63,264 nt of DNA. Source: an uncultured Algibacter sp. (GTDB taxonomy: Bacteria > Bacteroidota > Bacteroidia > Flavobacteriales > Flavobacteriaceae). The translations under genes and the position numbers were made by a program. The stretch lies in assembly GCA_937958265.1 (NCBI GenBank), contig CALGNX010000023.1, positions 1 to 63,264 of the forward strand, written 5' to 3'. Positions 52,959-62,586 of the stretch are shown here, in pieces; the stretch's first letter is position 1, and each line of letters opens with the position of its first letter. The notes beneath the pieces are model-generated. The model did no database searches, had not been told where the DNA came from, and was given only the letters and a program-made list of their open reading frames with translations.

Positions 52959-55900
52959 CTAAATAACTTTTACATCAACGCTTTTATTAATATAAACCAA
53001 AACTTTTTTAGTAACCCTTATGCTCATATCCATTAAAACATCTTCATATGTGTAAAGTTGCTGCCAATGTTTATTATCTTCAAACCCTGTTTTATAATCT
53101 ATAATTACCGCTTCATTATTTTTATCTACAACGACTTTATCTGGCCGTAAAATAAGCCCTTCTTTTGAAATTATATCGCGCTCGTTATACGCTGTATAAT
53201 CTAAATTATAATAGCCTTCAAGTTCTGGGTGGGTAACTATACTATTAATAGTTTCTTTTAAGTGTAATATTTGCTTTTTATTAATAGTTGCAGATTCCAA
53301 AAGCGTATTAATCGCAAAATCAATATCATCTTTAGTATTAATTTGTGCCATGATATTATGTATTAAATTTCCTTTTTCAATGGCCTCTTGTTGTTTAGTA
53401 TCCCATAATAATCCAGATTTTGTTACCACTTTTATATTATGATCTTCTTTAGCGGTTGAAATAAATTCAGTTTGAAGTTCCGTAGTCTTTTCCTGTGTAT
53501 TAACTTCCTTATTTAAACTAGCGTTAAAAGCTTTTTGGTTACCAAAAGTATAAACATCCTGACCGTCGTTCCATAACCCTAGTTGTTGTAGATAATTAAT
53601 AAATAAGCCTGAGTATTTATTTTCACTTACAACACCTTTTGCGCTAATATCCTTTGAGGAGATAATATAAATTTGCTCTACAGGGCGTGTTAATACGACA
53701 TAAAGTAAATTGATATTATCTAGTTCTTGCTCAGATTTATGCTTATTGAATATGCGTAAACCCTCATCTCCAAAATTTTCAAAATCTTTATTAAAGCTAA
53801 GCAGTGTGTGCGAAAAACCATTATATTTTTGTTTATCTAAACTAAACCATTCTTTAGCATCTAACTCTTTATAAATATCTAAATCGGCGTAGGGAAAAAT
53901 AACAACAGGAAATTCTAACCCCTTTGATTTATGAATGGTCATTATTTGAATAGCATCTTGCCCTTGAGGCGAAATTATGCTTAAACTCTCTTTTTTCTTC
54001 TCAAAATAATTTAAAAACTCTGTGATATCAGATCCTTTTTTCTGCGTAAAATCTAGAACAATATCCAAATAAAACTGAATATAAGCATTGGAAATTTTAA
54101 CTAAACTAAAGGCTCTAATAATGGTTTCTGCTAAGTCATAAAGAGGTAATTGTAATAATGTTGGGCTATTAATAATTATGTTATACTCTTCCAGACTTTT
54201 AAATAACAACTCGTTAGAAAGTAAAATTCTATTTACAAAAAAATCATGTTTATCTTCTATCCCCAAACGCAAGGCTAAATAATTTAAAACCTTAATTTTA
54301 ATTTCACTGTTTTGCGGCTGTACAAGGAGCTTCAATAAATCATTTACAAACACAACATCTGGAGCGTTATTAATAAGTAAAGTATCCGATGAAATTATAG
54401 GTATTTTATTTTGGCTTAAATAATCTGCAATAACAACACCATCTTTTTTCTTTCGTACTAAAATACAAATATCTGCCAGGTTAAAACCATTATCTAAACT
54501 CGTATTAATGGTTTTTAAAATGGTTTCGGTAAAAATTTCATCTTTATTTTCAGGCCCATCGCTTTCCAGAAAAGTAAGAGAAACATAACCATCATCCTTT
54601 TTTGTTACATTTTGATGTGCGTTTGCGTACAAGGACTTATAATCGGTGTTTGTAAAAATTCGATCTGCTAAAAAGGTGAAAAAGCCATTATTAAAAGTTA
54701 CTATTTGATTAAAGCTTCTATAGTTCTCTTCAAGATTCCTAACATCCTGCTTCACGTAAAACGGAATGCTTTTTTTATTAAATAATTCTATAAATTGCTC
54801 TGCCTTACCACCACGCCAGCGGTAAATAGCTTGTTTAGCATCGCCAACCAACATGGCGCTACCACTATCACCAGCTAAAGAATTATCTAACAATGGCATT
54901 AAATTTTGCCATTGCATAACGGAAGTGTCTTGAAACTCATCAATAAAATAATACTTAAACTTTTCGCCTAAACGCTCATAAATAAAAGGCGTAGGTTGTG
55001 CCCCAATTTCAGTACTTATAATAGTATTAAATTCGGAAATTAGCATTTTATTTTGGTCGGTTTTTAAAGCTTGTAACTCATTATTAATAAGTTTTAAAAC
55101 AGATAATGGCGTCATGTTTTTATAAAATGCCTTTAAAAATTTTAAATGTAAAATAGCACGTTTTGTAGCATTAAAACTGTTAGCTAATTGTGGTTGTATT
55201 TTGTCGATACTAGAGGCAATGCTTGCAGAAACTCGTTTAGGATATAGTACTTTGGATTCAATATCCACTTGCCATTTTGCATTCAAATTAACGTTAAAAT
55301 TTTTATTTGCTAATTTTTCAAAATGCTTAGGTAAAAAAGCTGAGCTAAAATCTTTAAACTCTAAGCCTAAACTCTCAATTAAAGCTAATACAACAACTCC
55401 GTTTTCAACAATATCCTTTTCTAAATCTATAGCTTCCTTTCTTAACTGTTTTTTAAGCACATTAAAATCATGTAATGATTTGTCTTTTAAAGTATTTATA
55501 AAAGGCAAATCATTCTCGTTTACCAAAAGTTTTGCTATTTTGTTTAAATCAAAAGCCAAGTTATAACTTTTATCATCATCTGCTTTTTCAATAGCAAAAT
55601 CAACCAGAACTTTTGTTAGTGCTTTATCATGGCCTGCTTTAGATATTAAACTATCCACGGCTTCATTTAAAAGTGAATTTTGATCCAATTCAACTTCAAA
55701 ATTTAAGGGTAACTTTAAGTCGTAAGCAAATGTTCGTATTAACTTGTGCGTAAAACCATCAATAGTAGAAATATCAAAAGCGGCATAATTATGCATTATA
55801 GTATTTAATAAATTTACCGACTTTTTATGCACTTCAAGAGGCGCTATCTGTATCTCTTCGCAAATGCTTTTAAACATCACATCTTCACCTTTCAAAACAG

Positions 55901-56108
55901 CTTCATCAGAAAATACTTCTAGAGTTTGTATAATTCTAGATTTCATTTCAGCAACAGCCTTGTTTGTAAAAGTTAAGGCTAAAATATTTTTAAAAGGTGC
56001 TGTATGGCTAGATTTTAATAAAATTTTCAAATATTCTTTTACAAGCGTATATGTTTTTCCGCTTCCTGCAGATGCGTTGTAAATACTAAAAGGATGCATT
56101 GGTAGCAT
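52959..56108 (-). CDS. AddA-like UvrD-family helicase / nuclease
   Basis: 1049 residues (ATG at 56108, or 56099). Superfamily 1 helicase: Walker A YNASAGSGKTYTLVKEYL, motif Ia LTFTNKAVAEMK, Walker B YYFIDEFQDTS, motif III LVGDAKQAIYRWRGG, motif V IMTIHKSKGLEFPVV, motif VI NLLYVVLTRPVEQ. A C-terminal RecB-like nuclease block reads LRPDKVVVDKNNEAVIIDYKTG. This is the helicase-nuclease subunit of an AddAB-type double-strand break repair complex, partner of the protein at 48321-51083. Divergent from the superoxide dismutase gene. Confidence 0.9.
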   Translation of the reverse strand: MLPMHPFSIYNASAGSGKTYTLVKEYLKILLKSSHTAPFKNILALTFTNKAVAEMKSRIIQTLEVFSDEAVLKGEDVMFKSICEEIQIAPLEVHKKSVNLLNTIMHNYAAFDISTIDGFTHKLIRTFAYDLKLPLNFEVELDQNSLLNEAVDSLISKAGHDKALTKVLVDFAIEKADDDKSYNLAFDLNKIAKLLVNENDLPFINTLKDKSLHDFNVLKKQLRKEAIDLEKDIVENGVVVLALIESLGLEFKDFSSAFLPKHFEKLANKNFNVNLNAKWQVDIESKVLYPKRVSASIASSIDKIQPQLANSFNATKRAILHLKFLKAFYKNMTPLSVLKLINNELQALKTDQNKMLISEFNTIISTEIGAQPTPFIYERLGEKFKYYFIDEFQDTSVMQWQNLMPLLDNSLAGDSGSAMLVGDAKQAIYRWRGGKAEQFIELFNKKSIPFYVKQDVRNLEENYRSFNQIVTFNNGFFTFLADRIFTNTDYKSLYANAHQNVTKKDDGYVSLTFLESDGPENKDEIFTETILKTINTSLDNGFNLADICILVRKKKDGVVIADYLSQNKIPIISSDTLLINNAPDVVFVNDLLKLLVQPQNSEIKIKVLNYLALRLGIEDKHDFFVNRILLSNELLFKSLEEYNIIINSPTLLQLPLYDLAETIIRAFSLVKISNAYIQFYLDIVLDFTQKKGSDITEFLNYFEKKKESLSIISPQGQDAIQIMTIHKSKGLEFPVVIFPYADLDIYKELDAKEWFSLDKQKYNGFSHTLLSFNKDFENFGDEGLRIFNKHKSEQELDNINLLYVVLTRPVEQIYIISSKDISAKGVVSENKYSGLFINYLQQLGLWNDGQDVYTFGNQKAFNASLNKEVNTQEKTTELQTEFISTAKEDHNIKVVTKSGLLWDTKQQEAIEKGNLIHNIMAQINTKDDIDFAINTLLESATINKKQILHLKETINSIVTHPELEGYYNLDYTAYNERDIISKEGLILRPDKVVVDKNNEAVIIDYKTGFEDNKHWQQLYTYEDVLMDMSIRVTKKVLVYINKSVDVKVI

Positions 56109-56188
56109 AAAAAATGTTTTGCCTACAAGATAAAAACTCTTAATGAGTTGTTGGGTATTTATTATTTTTAAATCATTTGTTTTTTGTG

Positions 56189-56196
56189 TAATTTTG
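56189..56196 (+). promoter_or_regulatory. -7 box TAATTTTG before the superoxide dismutase gene
   Basis: Perfect TAnnTTTG box 36 bp before the ATG. TTTG-like sequence occurs upstream but not at clean spacing. Confidence 0.5.
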
Positions 56197-56232
56197 AAGA
56201 AATAGAATACTAATAAATAAAACTAAATAATT

Positions 56233-56841
56233 ATGGCTTTCGAATTACCGAAATTAGGATATAATTATGATGCTTTAGAGCCTCATATAGATGCAAGAAC
56301 CATGGAAATACACCACTCTAAACATCACCAAGGATATACAAATAACCTTAACGCTGCTATTGCAGGAACAGATTTAGAAGGGAAATCTATTGAGGCTATT
56401 TTGGAAACTTTAGACATGAAAAATGCAGCTGTTAGAAATAATGGAGGTGGTTTTTACAATCATACTTCATTTTGGGAAGCTATGAATCCAGAGGAAAAGG
56501 GATATTTATCTGGAGATTTAAAAGACGCTATTGATGCAGCTTTTGGATCAAAAGACGAATTTATTTCTGCATTTTCAAAAGCTGCCGGAACACGATTTGG
56601 TTCTGGTTGGGCTTGGTTATGTGTACACAAAGGCGGGAAACTTGAAATTTGCTCAACACCAAATCAAGACAATCCATTAATGCCAGATGTTGGTTGTGGA
56701 GGAGCACCAATATTAGGGTTAGATGTATGGGAACATGCCTATTATTTAAACTACCAAAACCGTCGCCCAGACTATATTAAAGCATTTTTTAATGTAGTAA
56801 ACTGGAATGTTATTGAGAAGCGTTACGAGGCGTTAAAATAA
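56233..56841 (+). CDS. Superoxide dismutase (Fe/Mn type)
   Basis: 202 residues. All four metal ligands are in place: His in [15 protein letters not shown], His in [14 protein letters not shown], and Asp and His in [33 protein letters not shown] instead of the usual E. coli residues leaves Fe or Mn preference open. Cytoplasmic, converting superoxide to peroxide. Monocistronic with its own promoter box. Confidence 0.95.
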   Translation: MAFELPKLGYNYDALEPHIDARTMEIHHSKHHQGYTNNLNAAIAGTDLEGKSIEAILETLDMKNAAVRNNGGGFYNHTSFWEAMNPEEKGYLSGDLKDAIDAAFGSKDEFISAFSKAAGTRFGSGWAWLCVHKGGKLEICSTPNQDNPLMPDVGCGGAPILGLDVWEHAYYLNYQNRRPDYIKAFFNVVNWNVIEKRYEALK

Positions 56842-56914
56842 TACAACCTGTATTTAAATTAGTAAAAGCAAATTCAGAAATGGGTTTGCTTTTTTTTTGT
56901 AAATTTAATAAAAG

Positions 56915-57070
56915 CTAAGGGCGTTACCACAAGGGTCGTGCTATACGCTTTATCTTTTTAAAATATTACGTTGTAGGTTATGCGCTTTGCTAATACGTAA
57001 ACTTGTTGTGTTTAATTAAAGTTATACTATTTATGTTTTAAAAAGGATGCCGCTACTATCACTAACGCAA
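56915..57070 (+). repeat. Dispersed GGGCGTTAC repeat, copy 2
   Basis: Begins CTAAGGGCGTTACCACAAGGG, continues with GCTTTATCTTTTT, and ends AAAAAGGATGCCGCTAC to CACTAACGCAA. The end blocks match the copy at 43076-43180 while the middle is different and about 50 bp longer. As with copy 1, it follows a gene (sod) in the sense direction, 73 bp after the stop. Confidence 0.6.
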
Positions 57071-57138
57071 TACAGTTTAATAAACAACAATTTAGTATAT
57101 CCTATTAAATGATAACGGTATTAAAACTATATAAAATG

Positions 57139-57207
57139 AAAAAGGTGAACTTACGTCCACCTTTTTGCCCCAAATCTACCATAAACTTAACCTACTTATG
57201 TTATGGT
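57139..57207 (-). ncRNA. Candidate small RNA, unit 1 of a tandem pair
   Basis: On the minus strand: a -7-like box TATATTTG (57219-57212), 4 nt, a stem-loop ACCATAA/TTATGGT (57207-57201 with 57184-57178), a conserved linker GTAGATTTGGGGC-like, then a terminator hairpin AAAAAGGTG/CACCTTTTT (57166-57139). The expected RNA is about 70 nt. The block is repeated at 57343-57413 with different terminator stem sequence but kept structure. Confidence 0.5.
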
Positions 57208-57342
57208 ATTACAAATATATATAAGTAAAATTATGCTGTAAAATATTTTAGTCAAACGGCGAATATATAGGCTTAAAAGACTTTATTAATATAAATGAAC
57301 AAAAAGGACTTCATTTTATAAATTAGGAAGTTTGTTTTCATA

Positions 57343-57413
57343 AAAAAAGCTGAACCTAAGTTCAGCTTTTTTAGCCCTAAATCTACCATAAACTTAACCT
57401 ACTTTATTATGAT
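57343..57413 (-). ncRNA. Candidate small RNA, unit 2 of a tandem pair
   Basis: Same plan as unit 1: a box TATATTTA (57425-57418), 4 nt, a stem-loop ATCATAA/TTATGGT (pairing kept by a G-U), a conserved linker, and a 13-bp terminator stem AAAAAAGCTGAAC (57343-57355) / GTTCAGCTTTTTT (57360-57372). The 31-bp core (57374-57404) matches unit 1 with one difference. It is downstream of the PurF-type gene in the same orientation. Confidence 0.5.
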
Positions 57414-57534
57414 ACTGTAAATATAAACGTAAGTACATTTATAAATCAATTTATTAGTCATACTACTTTTTTTTTAGGATAAAACGCTTAATACTAAGTG
57501 TTTACCAAATTTATACCGCATTATTTAACGATAC

Positions 57535-59433
57535 TTAATAGGCACGTTCGTTATTACCTTCAAAAAAGTTAATAAAAGCCCTATTTACAACTCTGTTTCC
57601 TCCAGCAGTTGGATAATCTCCTGTGAAATACCAATCTCCTAAATGTTCAGGACAAGCCTTGTGCAAATTCTTTACTGGCTGAAAAATAATTTGGACTTCG
57701 GCATTTACAGATGCATCAGTTAATAATTCAGATATTTTACCAGAAATCTGTTCATCGGTAAAAGGCTCATAAATTTCTTTCACAAAGTTTTGTATGTCTT
57801 TGTCTACCAAATCAACTTGTTTAATACATTTATGATATACCTTTTCAACAATATCATAATTTCCAAAATCTTCTAATAGTGCTAAAGCCGCTTTAAAGGC
57901 TACTAGGCTTTCAAGATTTGCCATATCAATACCATAGCAATCTGGATAACGAATTTGTGGAGCAGAAGAAACAACAATAATCTTTTTAGGATTTAGGCGA
58001 TCTACCATTTTTAAAATGCTCATTTTTAGTGTTGTACCACGCACAATACTATCGTCTATAATAACAAGATTATCTGTGGGTTTAATAACACCGTAAGTAA
58101 CATCATAAACATGAGCTACTAAATCATCACGGCTACTATCCTCGGTAATAAATGTTCTTAGTTTAACATCTTTAATTGCTATTTTTTCTATTCGTGGCCT
58201 TTCTTCTAAAATTTCTGTTACTTTTTCAGCAGACATTTTATCACCACCAGTTAAAATATCTTTTGTTTTTTTATCGTTTAGATAATCTTCAACAGTTTCA
58301 ATCATTCCGAAAAACGATGTTTCTGCAGTATTTGGTATATATGAAAACACAGTGTTTTTAGTATCGCCATTTATAGCCTCAATAACTTTTGGCATAAGTA
58401 ATTTACCTAGCATTTTACGCTCTTTGTAAATCTCAGCATCACTACCTCTAGAAAAGTAAATACGTTCGAAAGAACAAGATTTTCTTTCCAAAGGTTCTAG
58501 TATTTTTTTAATACGAACTTGACCAGATTTCTTAGTGATTATGGCATGTCCTGGCTCCAATTCCTTAACATCTTTAAAATCTACATTAAAAACAGTTTGT
58601 ATTACTGGACGTTCTGAAGCTACAACAACAATCTCATCATCTTGATAATAATAAGCAGGGCGAATACCTGCAGGATCTCTTAGCACAAAAGAATCGCCAT
58701 GTCCAATTAAGCCAGCCATAGCGTATCCGCCATCCCAACTTTTTGCCGCTCGACGTAATATTTTAGCAACTTTTAAGCGCTTTGCTATTTGAGGGGATGC
58801 ATTCTTTTTATTAAAACCTTCTTTTTTTAGATCTCTGTAAATTTTACTAACTGCATCATCCAAAAAATGACCAATTTTCTCCATTATGGTTATAGTATCT
58901 GTATAGTCCTTAGGGTGTTGCCCTAACTCTATAAGACTATTAAAAAGCTCCTTAACATTAGTCATGTTAAAGTTACCGGCCATAATTAAGTTTCTATGCA
59001 TCCAGTTGTTTTGCCTTAAAAACGGGTGTACATTCTCAACACTATTCTTACCAAAAGTACCATAACGTACATGCCCAAGAAGTACTTCTCCAATGTAAGG
59101 TATGTTTGTTTTTTGAGCTTCTACATTGTTTTTATACTCAGGATGTGCCTCAAACTCTTTATTAATACGTTCGTTTATTTGGGCAAAAATATCTTGAATG
59201 GGTTGCTGTGCTACAGATCGCACCCTGCTAATATAGCGTTCTCCGGGTTTAGTATCTAATTTTATACTTGCAAAACCAGCGCCGTCTTGCCCACGGTTAT
59301 GCTGCTTTTCCATCATTAAATACATTTTATTTACACCATAAAACGCACTACCATATTTTTCCTTATAAAACTCTAACGGTTTTAAAAGTCTAATCATTGC
59401 AATTCCACATTCATGTTTTAATGCATCACTCAT
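57535..59433 (-). CDS. purF: Amidophosphoribosyltransferase-like class II glutamine amidotransferase
   Basis: 632 residues, longer than the about 500 of classical PurF and typical of the Bacteroidota form. The glutaminase nucleophile is Cys9 in LKHECGIAMI, so a short propeptide must be removed. QHNRGQDGAGFASI and LLGHVRYGTFGKNSVENVHPF are glutaminase motifs; the PRPP loop is VIIDDSIVRGTTLKMSIL. It would make phosphoribosylamine, the first purine step. Neighbouring PfkB kinase and purN fit nucleotide metabolism. The symbol is provisional because a second PurF may exist elsewhere. Confidence 0.85.
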   Translation of the reverse strand: MSDALKHECGIAMIRLLKPLEFYKEKYGSAFYGVNKMYLMMEKQHNRGQDGAGFASIKLDTKPGERYISRVRSVAQQPIQDIFAQINERINKEFEAHPEYKNNVEAQKTNIPYIGEVLLGHVRYGTFGKNSVENVHPFLRQNNWMHRNLIMAGNFNMTNVKELFNSLIELGQHPKDYTDTITIMEKIGHFLDDAVSKIYRDLKKEGFNKKNASPQIAKRLKVAKILRRAAKSWDGGYAMAGLIGHGDSFVLRDPAGIRPAYYYQDDEIVVVASERPVIQTVFNVDFKDVKELEPGHAIITKKSGQVRIKKILEPLERKSCSFERIYFSRGSDAEIYKERKMLGKLLMPKVIEAINGDTKNTVFSYIPNTAETSFFGMIETVEDYLNDKKTKDILTGGDKMSAEKVTEILEERPRIEKIAIKDVKLRTFITEDSSRDDLVAHVYDVTYGVIKPTDNLVIIDDSIVRGTTLKMSILKMVDRLNPKKIIVVSSAPQIRYPDCYGIDMANLESLVAFKAALALLEDFGNYDIVEKVYHKCIKQVDLVDKDIQNFVKEIYEPFTDEQISGKISELLTDASVNAEVQIIFQPVKNLHKACPEHLGDWYFTGDYPTAGGNRVVNRAFINFFEGNNERAY

Positions 59434-59559
59434 AATTGTAAATGTTTTCGCTTTATGCGTTAATTTTTGTTTTGTATTGTCTTTGCACTAAACGATATAT
59501 GTATAATTTATTTTGGTTGTGTAGCGTGAGCGTGCAACGTAATACAACATCATTTAATC

Positions 59560-59588
59560 AAAAAACGCACTCTAAAATTTAGAGCGCG
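59560..59588 (-). terminator. Intrinsic terminator after the PfkB gene
   Basis: Minus-strand stem GCGCTCTAAA / TTTAGAGTGC (one G-T pair) followed by a T6 run, 7 bp after the pfkB-type stop codon. Confidence 0.75.
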
Positions 59589-59593
59589 TTAGG

Positions 59594-60520
59594 TTATATT
59601 AAATCAATATCAAATTGTGTTAGCTGCTTAAACTGTAGCAACCGTTTATGAATTTCGCTACTGGATAAATTCTCCATCCGCTCGGTTCCAAACTTTTCTA
59701 CAGAGAACGATGCTAGGGCAGAACCATAAACAACGGCATTTTTCATGTTCTCAAAAGAAATGTCTCCTGTTTTTGCTAAGTAACCTGCAAAACCTCCTGC
59801 AAACGTATCGCCAGCTCCTGTTGGGTCAAAGACTTCTTCTAATGGTAAAGCTGGTGCATAAAATACGTGTTCCTTATGAAACAATAGTGCCCCATGCTCA
59901 CCTTTTTTAATTACCACATACTTTGGGCCCATATCATGAATTTTACGAGCAGCAACAACTAAAGAGTATTCTCCTGTTAATTGCCTCGCTTCTTCATCGT
60001 TTATGGTAATTACATCTATACGTTTTATAACTTTAAGTAAGTCATCTAAAGCACAGTCCATCCAAAAATTCATGGTATCTAAAATAACCAATTTAGGTTG
60101 GGTAGTCATTTGGTCTAGGACACTAGATTGTACGCTAGGGTGTAAGTTTCCTAGCATAACAATTTCTGCATTTTTATAATTATTAGGAACAATTGGATTG
60201 AAATCTGCAAGTGTATTCAGCTCGGTTGCTAAAGTGTCTCGCGAATTCATATCGTTATGATATTTACCACTCCAAAAAAATGTTTTGCCTTCTTTTACAA
60301 TCTCAACACCTTCTATATTAATGTTTTTGTCCTCTAAAAGATCTAGGTATGATTTTGGAAAATCTCCACCTACAACTGATACTGCTGCTGCATCAACTTC
60401 AAAATGGGAAGCTGCAAGACTTATATACGTTGCTGCACCACCTAATATTTTATCGGTTTTACCAAAAGGGGTTTCAATAGCATCAAAAGCTACGGTTCCT
60501 ACAATTACTAATTTAGCCAT
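59594..60520 (-). CDS. PfkB family sugar/nucleoside kinase
   Basis: 308 residues of the ribokinase fold. N-terminal IVGTVAFDAIETPFG with glycine pair DKILGGAATYISLAASHF; the C-terminal ATP/anion-hole motif PTGAGDTFAGGFAGYLA carries the catalytic Asp. IDVITINDEEARQLTGE is the typical middle motif. The substrate could be adenosine, ribose or another sugar. Its neighbour downstream is the PurF-like gene, separated by a terminator. Confidence 0.9.
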   Translation of the reverse strand: MAKLVIVGTVAFDAIETPFGKTDKILGGAATYISLAASHFEVDAAAVSVVGGDFPKSYLDLLEDKNINIEGVEIVKEGKTFFWSGKYHNDMNSRDTLATELNTLADFNPIVPNNYKNAEIVMLGNLHPSVQSSVLDQMTTQPKLVILDTMNFWMDCALDDLLKVIKRIDVITINDEEARQLTGEYSLVVAARKIHDMGPKYVVIKKGEHGALLFHKEHVFYAPALPLEEVFDPTGAGDTFAGGFAGYLAKTGDISFENMKNAVVYGSALASFSVEKFGTERMENLSSSEIHKRLLQFKQLTQFDIDLI

Positions 60521-60840
60521 GTTTTTTCTTTGAATTATGTTGCAAATCTACATAAAATTTATTCGTTGTGAAATACTGTTTATAGCGAAACAACATAAAT
60601 TATAAATGTATTATAAAATCAATTATTTTGAAAAAAAGCGTAATAGCCATACTATAAGTTTGATATATATGCTATAAATAATATACTTAGCTAGAGTATT
60701 AACTTATCTAAAAAAAACGTATTTATTAATTCCAATAAATTATAATCATTTTATAAAAAATTTTTCTATAAAACTCTCTGTATCATAAGATTAAATTAAA
60801 ATTTACAGTTAGTTTGCTATATCTAAACTAATTTTTAGAG
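60521..60840. other. Intergenic region upstream of the PfkB gene and the RNA candidate
   Basis: 320 bp, very AT-rich, no gene seen. It should contain the minus-strand PfkB promoter and any + strand promoter for the structured RNA at 60841; candidate boxes are too weak to list. Confidence 0.45.
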
Positions 60841-60948
60841 AATTAAGTGTGACTTTTCTAGTAATAACGTGTCTTAATAGCATGCTGTTATCAGTAAAAG
60901 TTGAGGGACTTAATTTTAGGGATGTTTTAAAACATCCCTTTTTTTTTT
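60841..60948 (+). ncRNA. Candidate structured RNA with its own terminator
   Basis: Nested stems on the + strand: AATTAAGT (60841) with ACTTAATT (60908), ACTTTT (60852) with AAAAGT (60896), ATAAC (60864) with GTTAT (60887). They are followed by a 20-bp perfect palindrome GGGATGTTTT/AAAACATCCC (60919-60938) and T10. Both flanking genes are on the other strand, so the terminator belongs to no known gene. The length is about 105 nt. Confidence 0.55.
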
Positions 60949-60979
60949 AAAACTTAATATCTATTTTTTTATCGTAAAT

Positions 60980-61621
60980 TTATTTTCTACCAAAATCTGC
61001 AGGAATTTCTCCCCATGCTTTAGTTTCCCATTTTACAATAACGGTTTTGTATGTATTGCTTTTTAGCCAATCTAAGGCACGATCTACTAAATCAAAAACA
61101 GGTTTATTTTTAACACTACGCTTTAATTTAGTGTTACATATTTTCTTTCTAACCCAACTCATGGCCGTTCTCGAGTCTGTATACAGAATTCTATCACTAT
61201 TGTTTTTTTTAAGAATGGCTAAACCATGTACCAAAGCTAAAAATTCTCCTATATTATTGGTACCTTCTTGAAAAGGACCTTGAATAAAGATTTGTTGTTT
61301 TGTTTTGGTATCCACACCACGGTATTCCATAATACCGGGATTTCCACTAGATGCGGCATCCACTGAAATGGAATTGTAATTAGGTTTACCCAATTTTTTT
61401 AGTGCTTCGTGTGATAATTCACTTTTAAATTTTGACTTTTTGCCGATATAATCAAAATAATTACCATTAAGAGCCTCTTTAGCTGCTTCTAACGTTGTAA
61501 ACGATTTGTATTGTGCGCCAGGGTAATCGGTAATTTGCTTTTTGCAAGCTTTCCAAGTTTCAAAAACACCAATTTTATGTCCTTGCCAAACGGTATAATA
61601 TTTTTTTTTTTGTTTTGACAT
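60980..61621 (-). CDS. Viroplasmin-domain ribonuclease H
   Basis: 213 residues. The N-terminal viroplasmin/caulimovirus-like domain (about 1-55: KYYTVWQGHKIGVFETWKACKKQITDYPGAQYKSF) binds nucleic-acid hybrids; a linker leads to an RNase HI domain (about 78-213) with catalytic residues in SVDAASSGNPG, NNIGEFLALVHGL, LYTDSRTAMSWV and IPADFGRK. It degrades RNA in RNA-DNA hybrids. A 25-bp repeated motif ends 9 bp before its start codon. Confidence 0.92.
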   Translation of the reverse strand: MSKQKKKYYTVWQGHKIGVFETWKACKKQITDYPGAQYKSFTTLEAAKEALNGNYFDYIGKKSKFKSELSHEALKKLGKPNYNSISVDAASSGNPGIMEYRGVDTKTKQQIFIQGPFQEGTNNIGEFLALVHGLAILKKNNSDRILYTDSRTAMSWVRKKICNTKLKRSVKNKPVFDLVDRALDWLKSNTYKTVIVKWETKAWGEIPADFGRK

Positions 61622-61630
61622 AACTTATTC

Positions 61631-61655
61631 TTCCGCGAAAGCGAAAACGTTAATT
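61631..61655 (-). repeat. Short 5'-UTR repeat, copy 2
   Basis: TTCCGCGAAAGCGAAAACG and following bases; 23/25 match to 34654-34678, at the same 9-bp distance from an ATG on the minus strand. Confidence 0.6.
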
Positions 61656-61720
61656 TTAAATTTTGATTCTAAATAATAATAATAATGCTTGAGTTTGCTA
61701 ACCTTTTATATAATATGTAT

Positions 61721-62284
61721 TTAAACCAATAAACTCGCAACAACCTTAGGGAAATGTTCCATCTCCAATTTATGTATTTTATTTGCTACATCTTGAGCAG
61801 AATCTGATGGCATTAAGTTGCATTTTGCTTGAAAAATAATAGCTCCTTCATCATAATGTTCGTTAACGTAATGTATAGTAATACCTGTTTCAGTCTCTTT
61901 GTTAGCCACAATAGCTTCATGCACATGCATGCCGTACATGCCTTTTCCTCCATATTTTGGTAACAAGGCTGGGTGTACATTTATAACCATATTTGGGAAA
62001 GCCTTTAGTATGTTTTCTGGGAATTTCCACAAAAAACCAGCTAAAACTATTAAATCTGGTCTTGATGCTTTTAATATATTCAAAACATCGTGTGTTTGCG
62101 AAAGCGCTATTTTATTAAAGGATAGTGCACTAACTTTAAGTCTTTTCGCGCGCTCTAGCACTTTGGCATGAGGATTGTTGGTTAATACTTGAATAACAGA
62201 GGCATTATCGCTGTTGTGAAAAAACTCGATTAAATTTTCCGCATTAGATCCACTACCGGAAGCAAAAATTACAATACGTTTCAT
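61721..62284 (-). CDS. purN: Phosphoribosylglycinamide formyltransferase
   Basis: 187 residues from the ATG at 62284 (MKRIVIFASGSGSNAENLIEFF); an in-frame start upstream adds a non-conserved leader. It transfers a formyl group from 10-formyl-THF to GAR in purine synthesis. Catalytic block: VLAGFLWKFPENIL, VINVHPALLPKYGGKGMYG and HYVNEHYDEGAIIFQ (Asn-His-Asp set). Full length. It is divergent from acpP with about 340 bp between the starts. Confidence 0.95.
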   Translation of the reverse strand: MKRIVIFASGSGSNAENLIEFFHNSDNASVIQVLTNNPHAKVLERAKRLKVSALSFNKIALSQTHDVLNILKASRPDLIVLAGFLWKFPENILKAFPNMVINVHPALLPKYGGKGMYGMHVHEAIVANKETETGITIHYVNEHYDEGAIIFQAKCNLMPSDSAQDVANKIHKLEMEHFPKVVASLLV

Positions 62285-62586
62285 TTTACAGACTATGGTG
62301 TTAAAATTATTAAACAAAAAAGAACATATTTGTACTTTTTTACAGCAGCGAAAAATAAGAATTTTTCACCTAATTGTAGTTTTTTTATAAAATCTTAATA
62401 TATCTACATGATTACAAAAAATATAAAAGCAGTTGAAAATTAATATTTTATACCGCAACTAAAAAAAGTTTAAGTAAGTTCACAAAATTATTAATAATTT
62501 AGAAGGAAAAATAAACTACTTGAAAGTAATTTTAGTAATTTAAAACACATTTTTACGTTAAAGGTGTTTTATAAAATAAAGTTTTT
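62285..62586. other. Divergent spacer between purN and acpP
   Basis: About 300 bp, AT-rich, no gene. It carries the acpP promoter box at its right edge; nothing else is recognised. Confidence 0.5.

Noticed and set aside
62097-62106. GCGAAAGCGC inside purN as a third copy of the 5'-UTR repeat
   Set aside because: Only about 10 bases match and they are part of conserved coding sequence, so this is coincidence.
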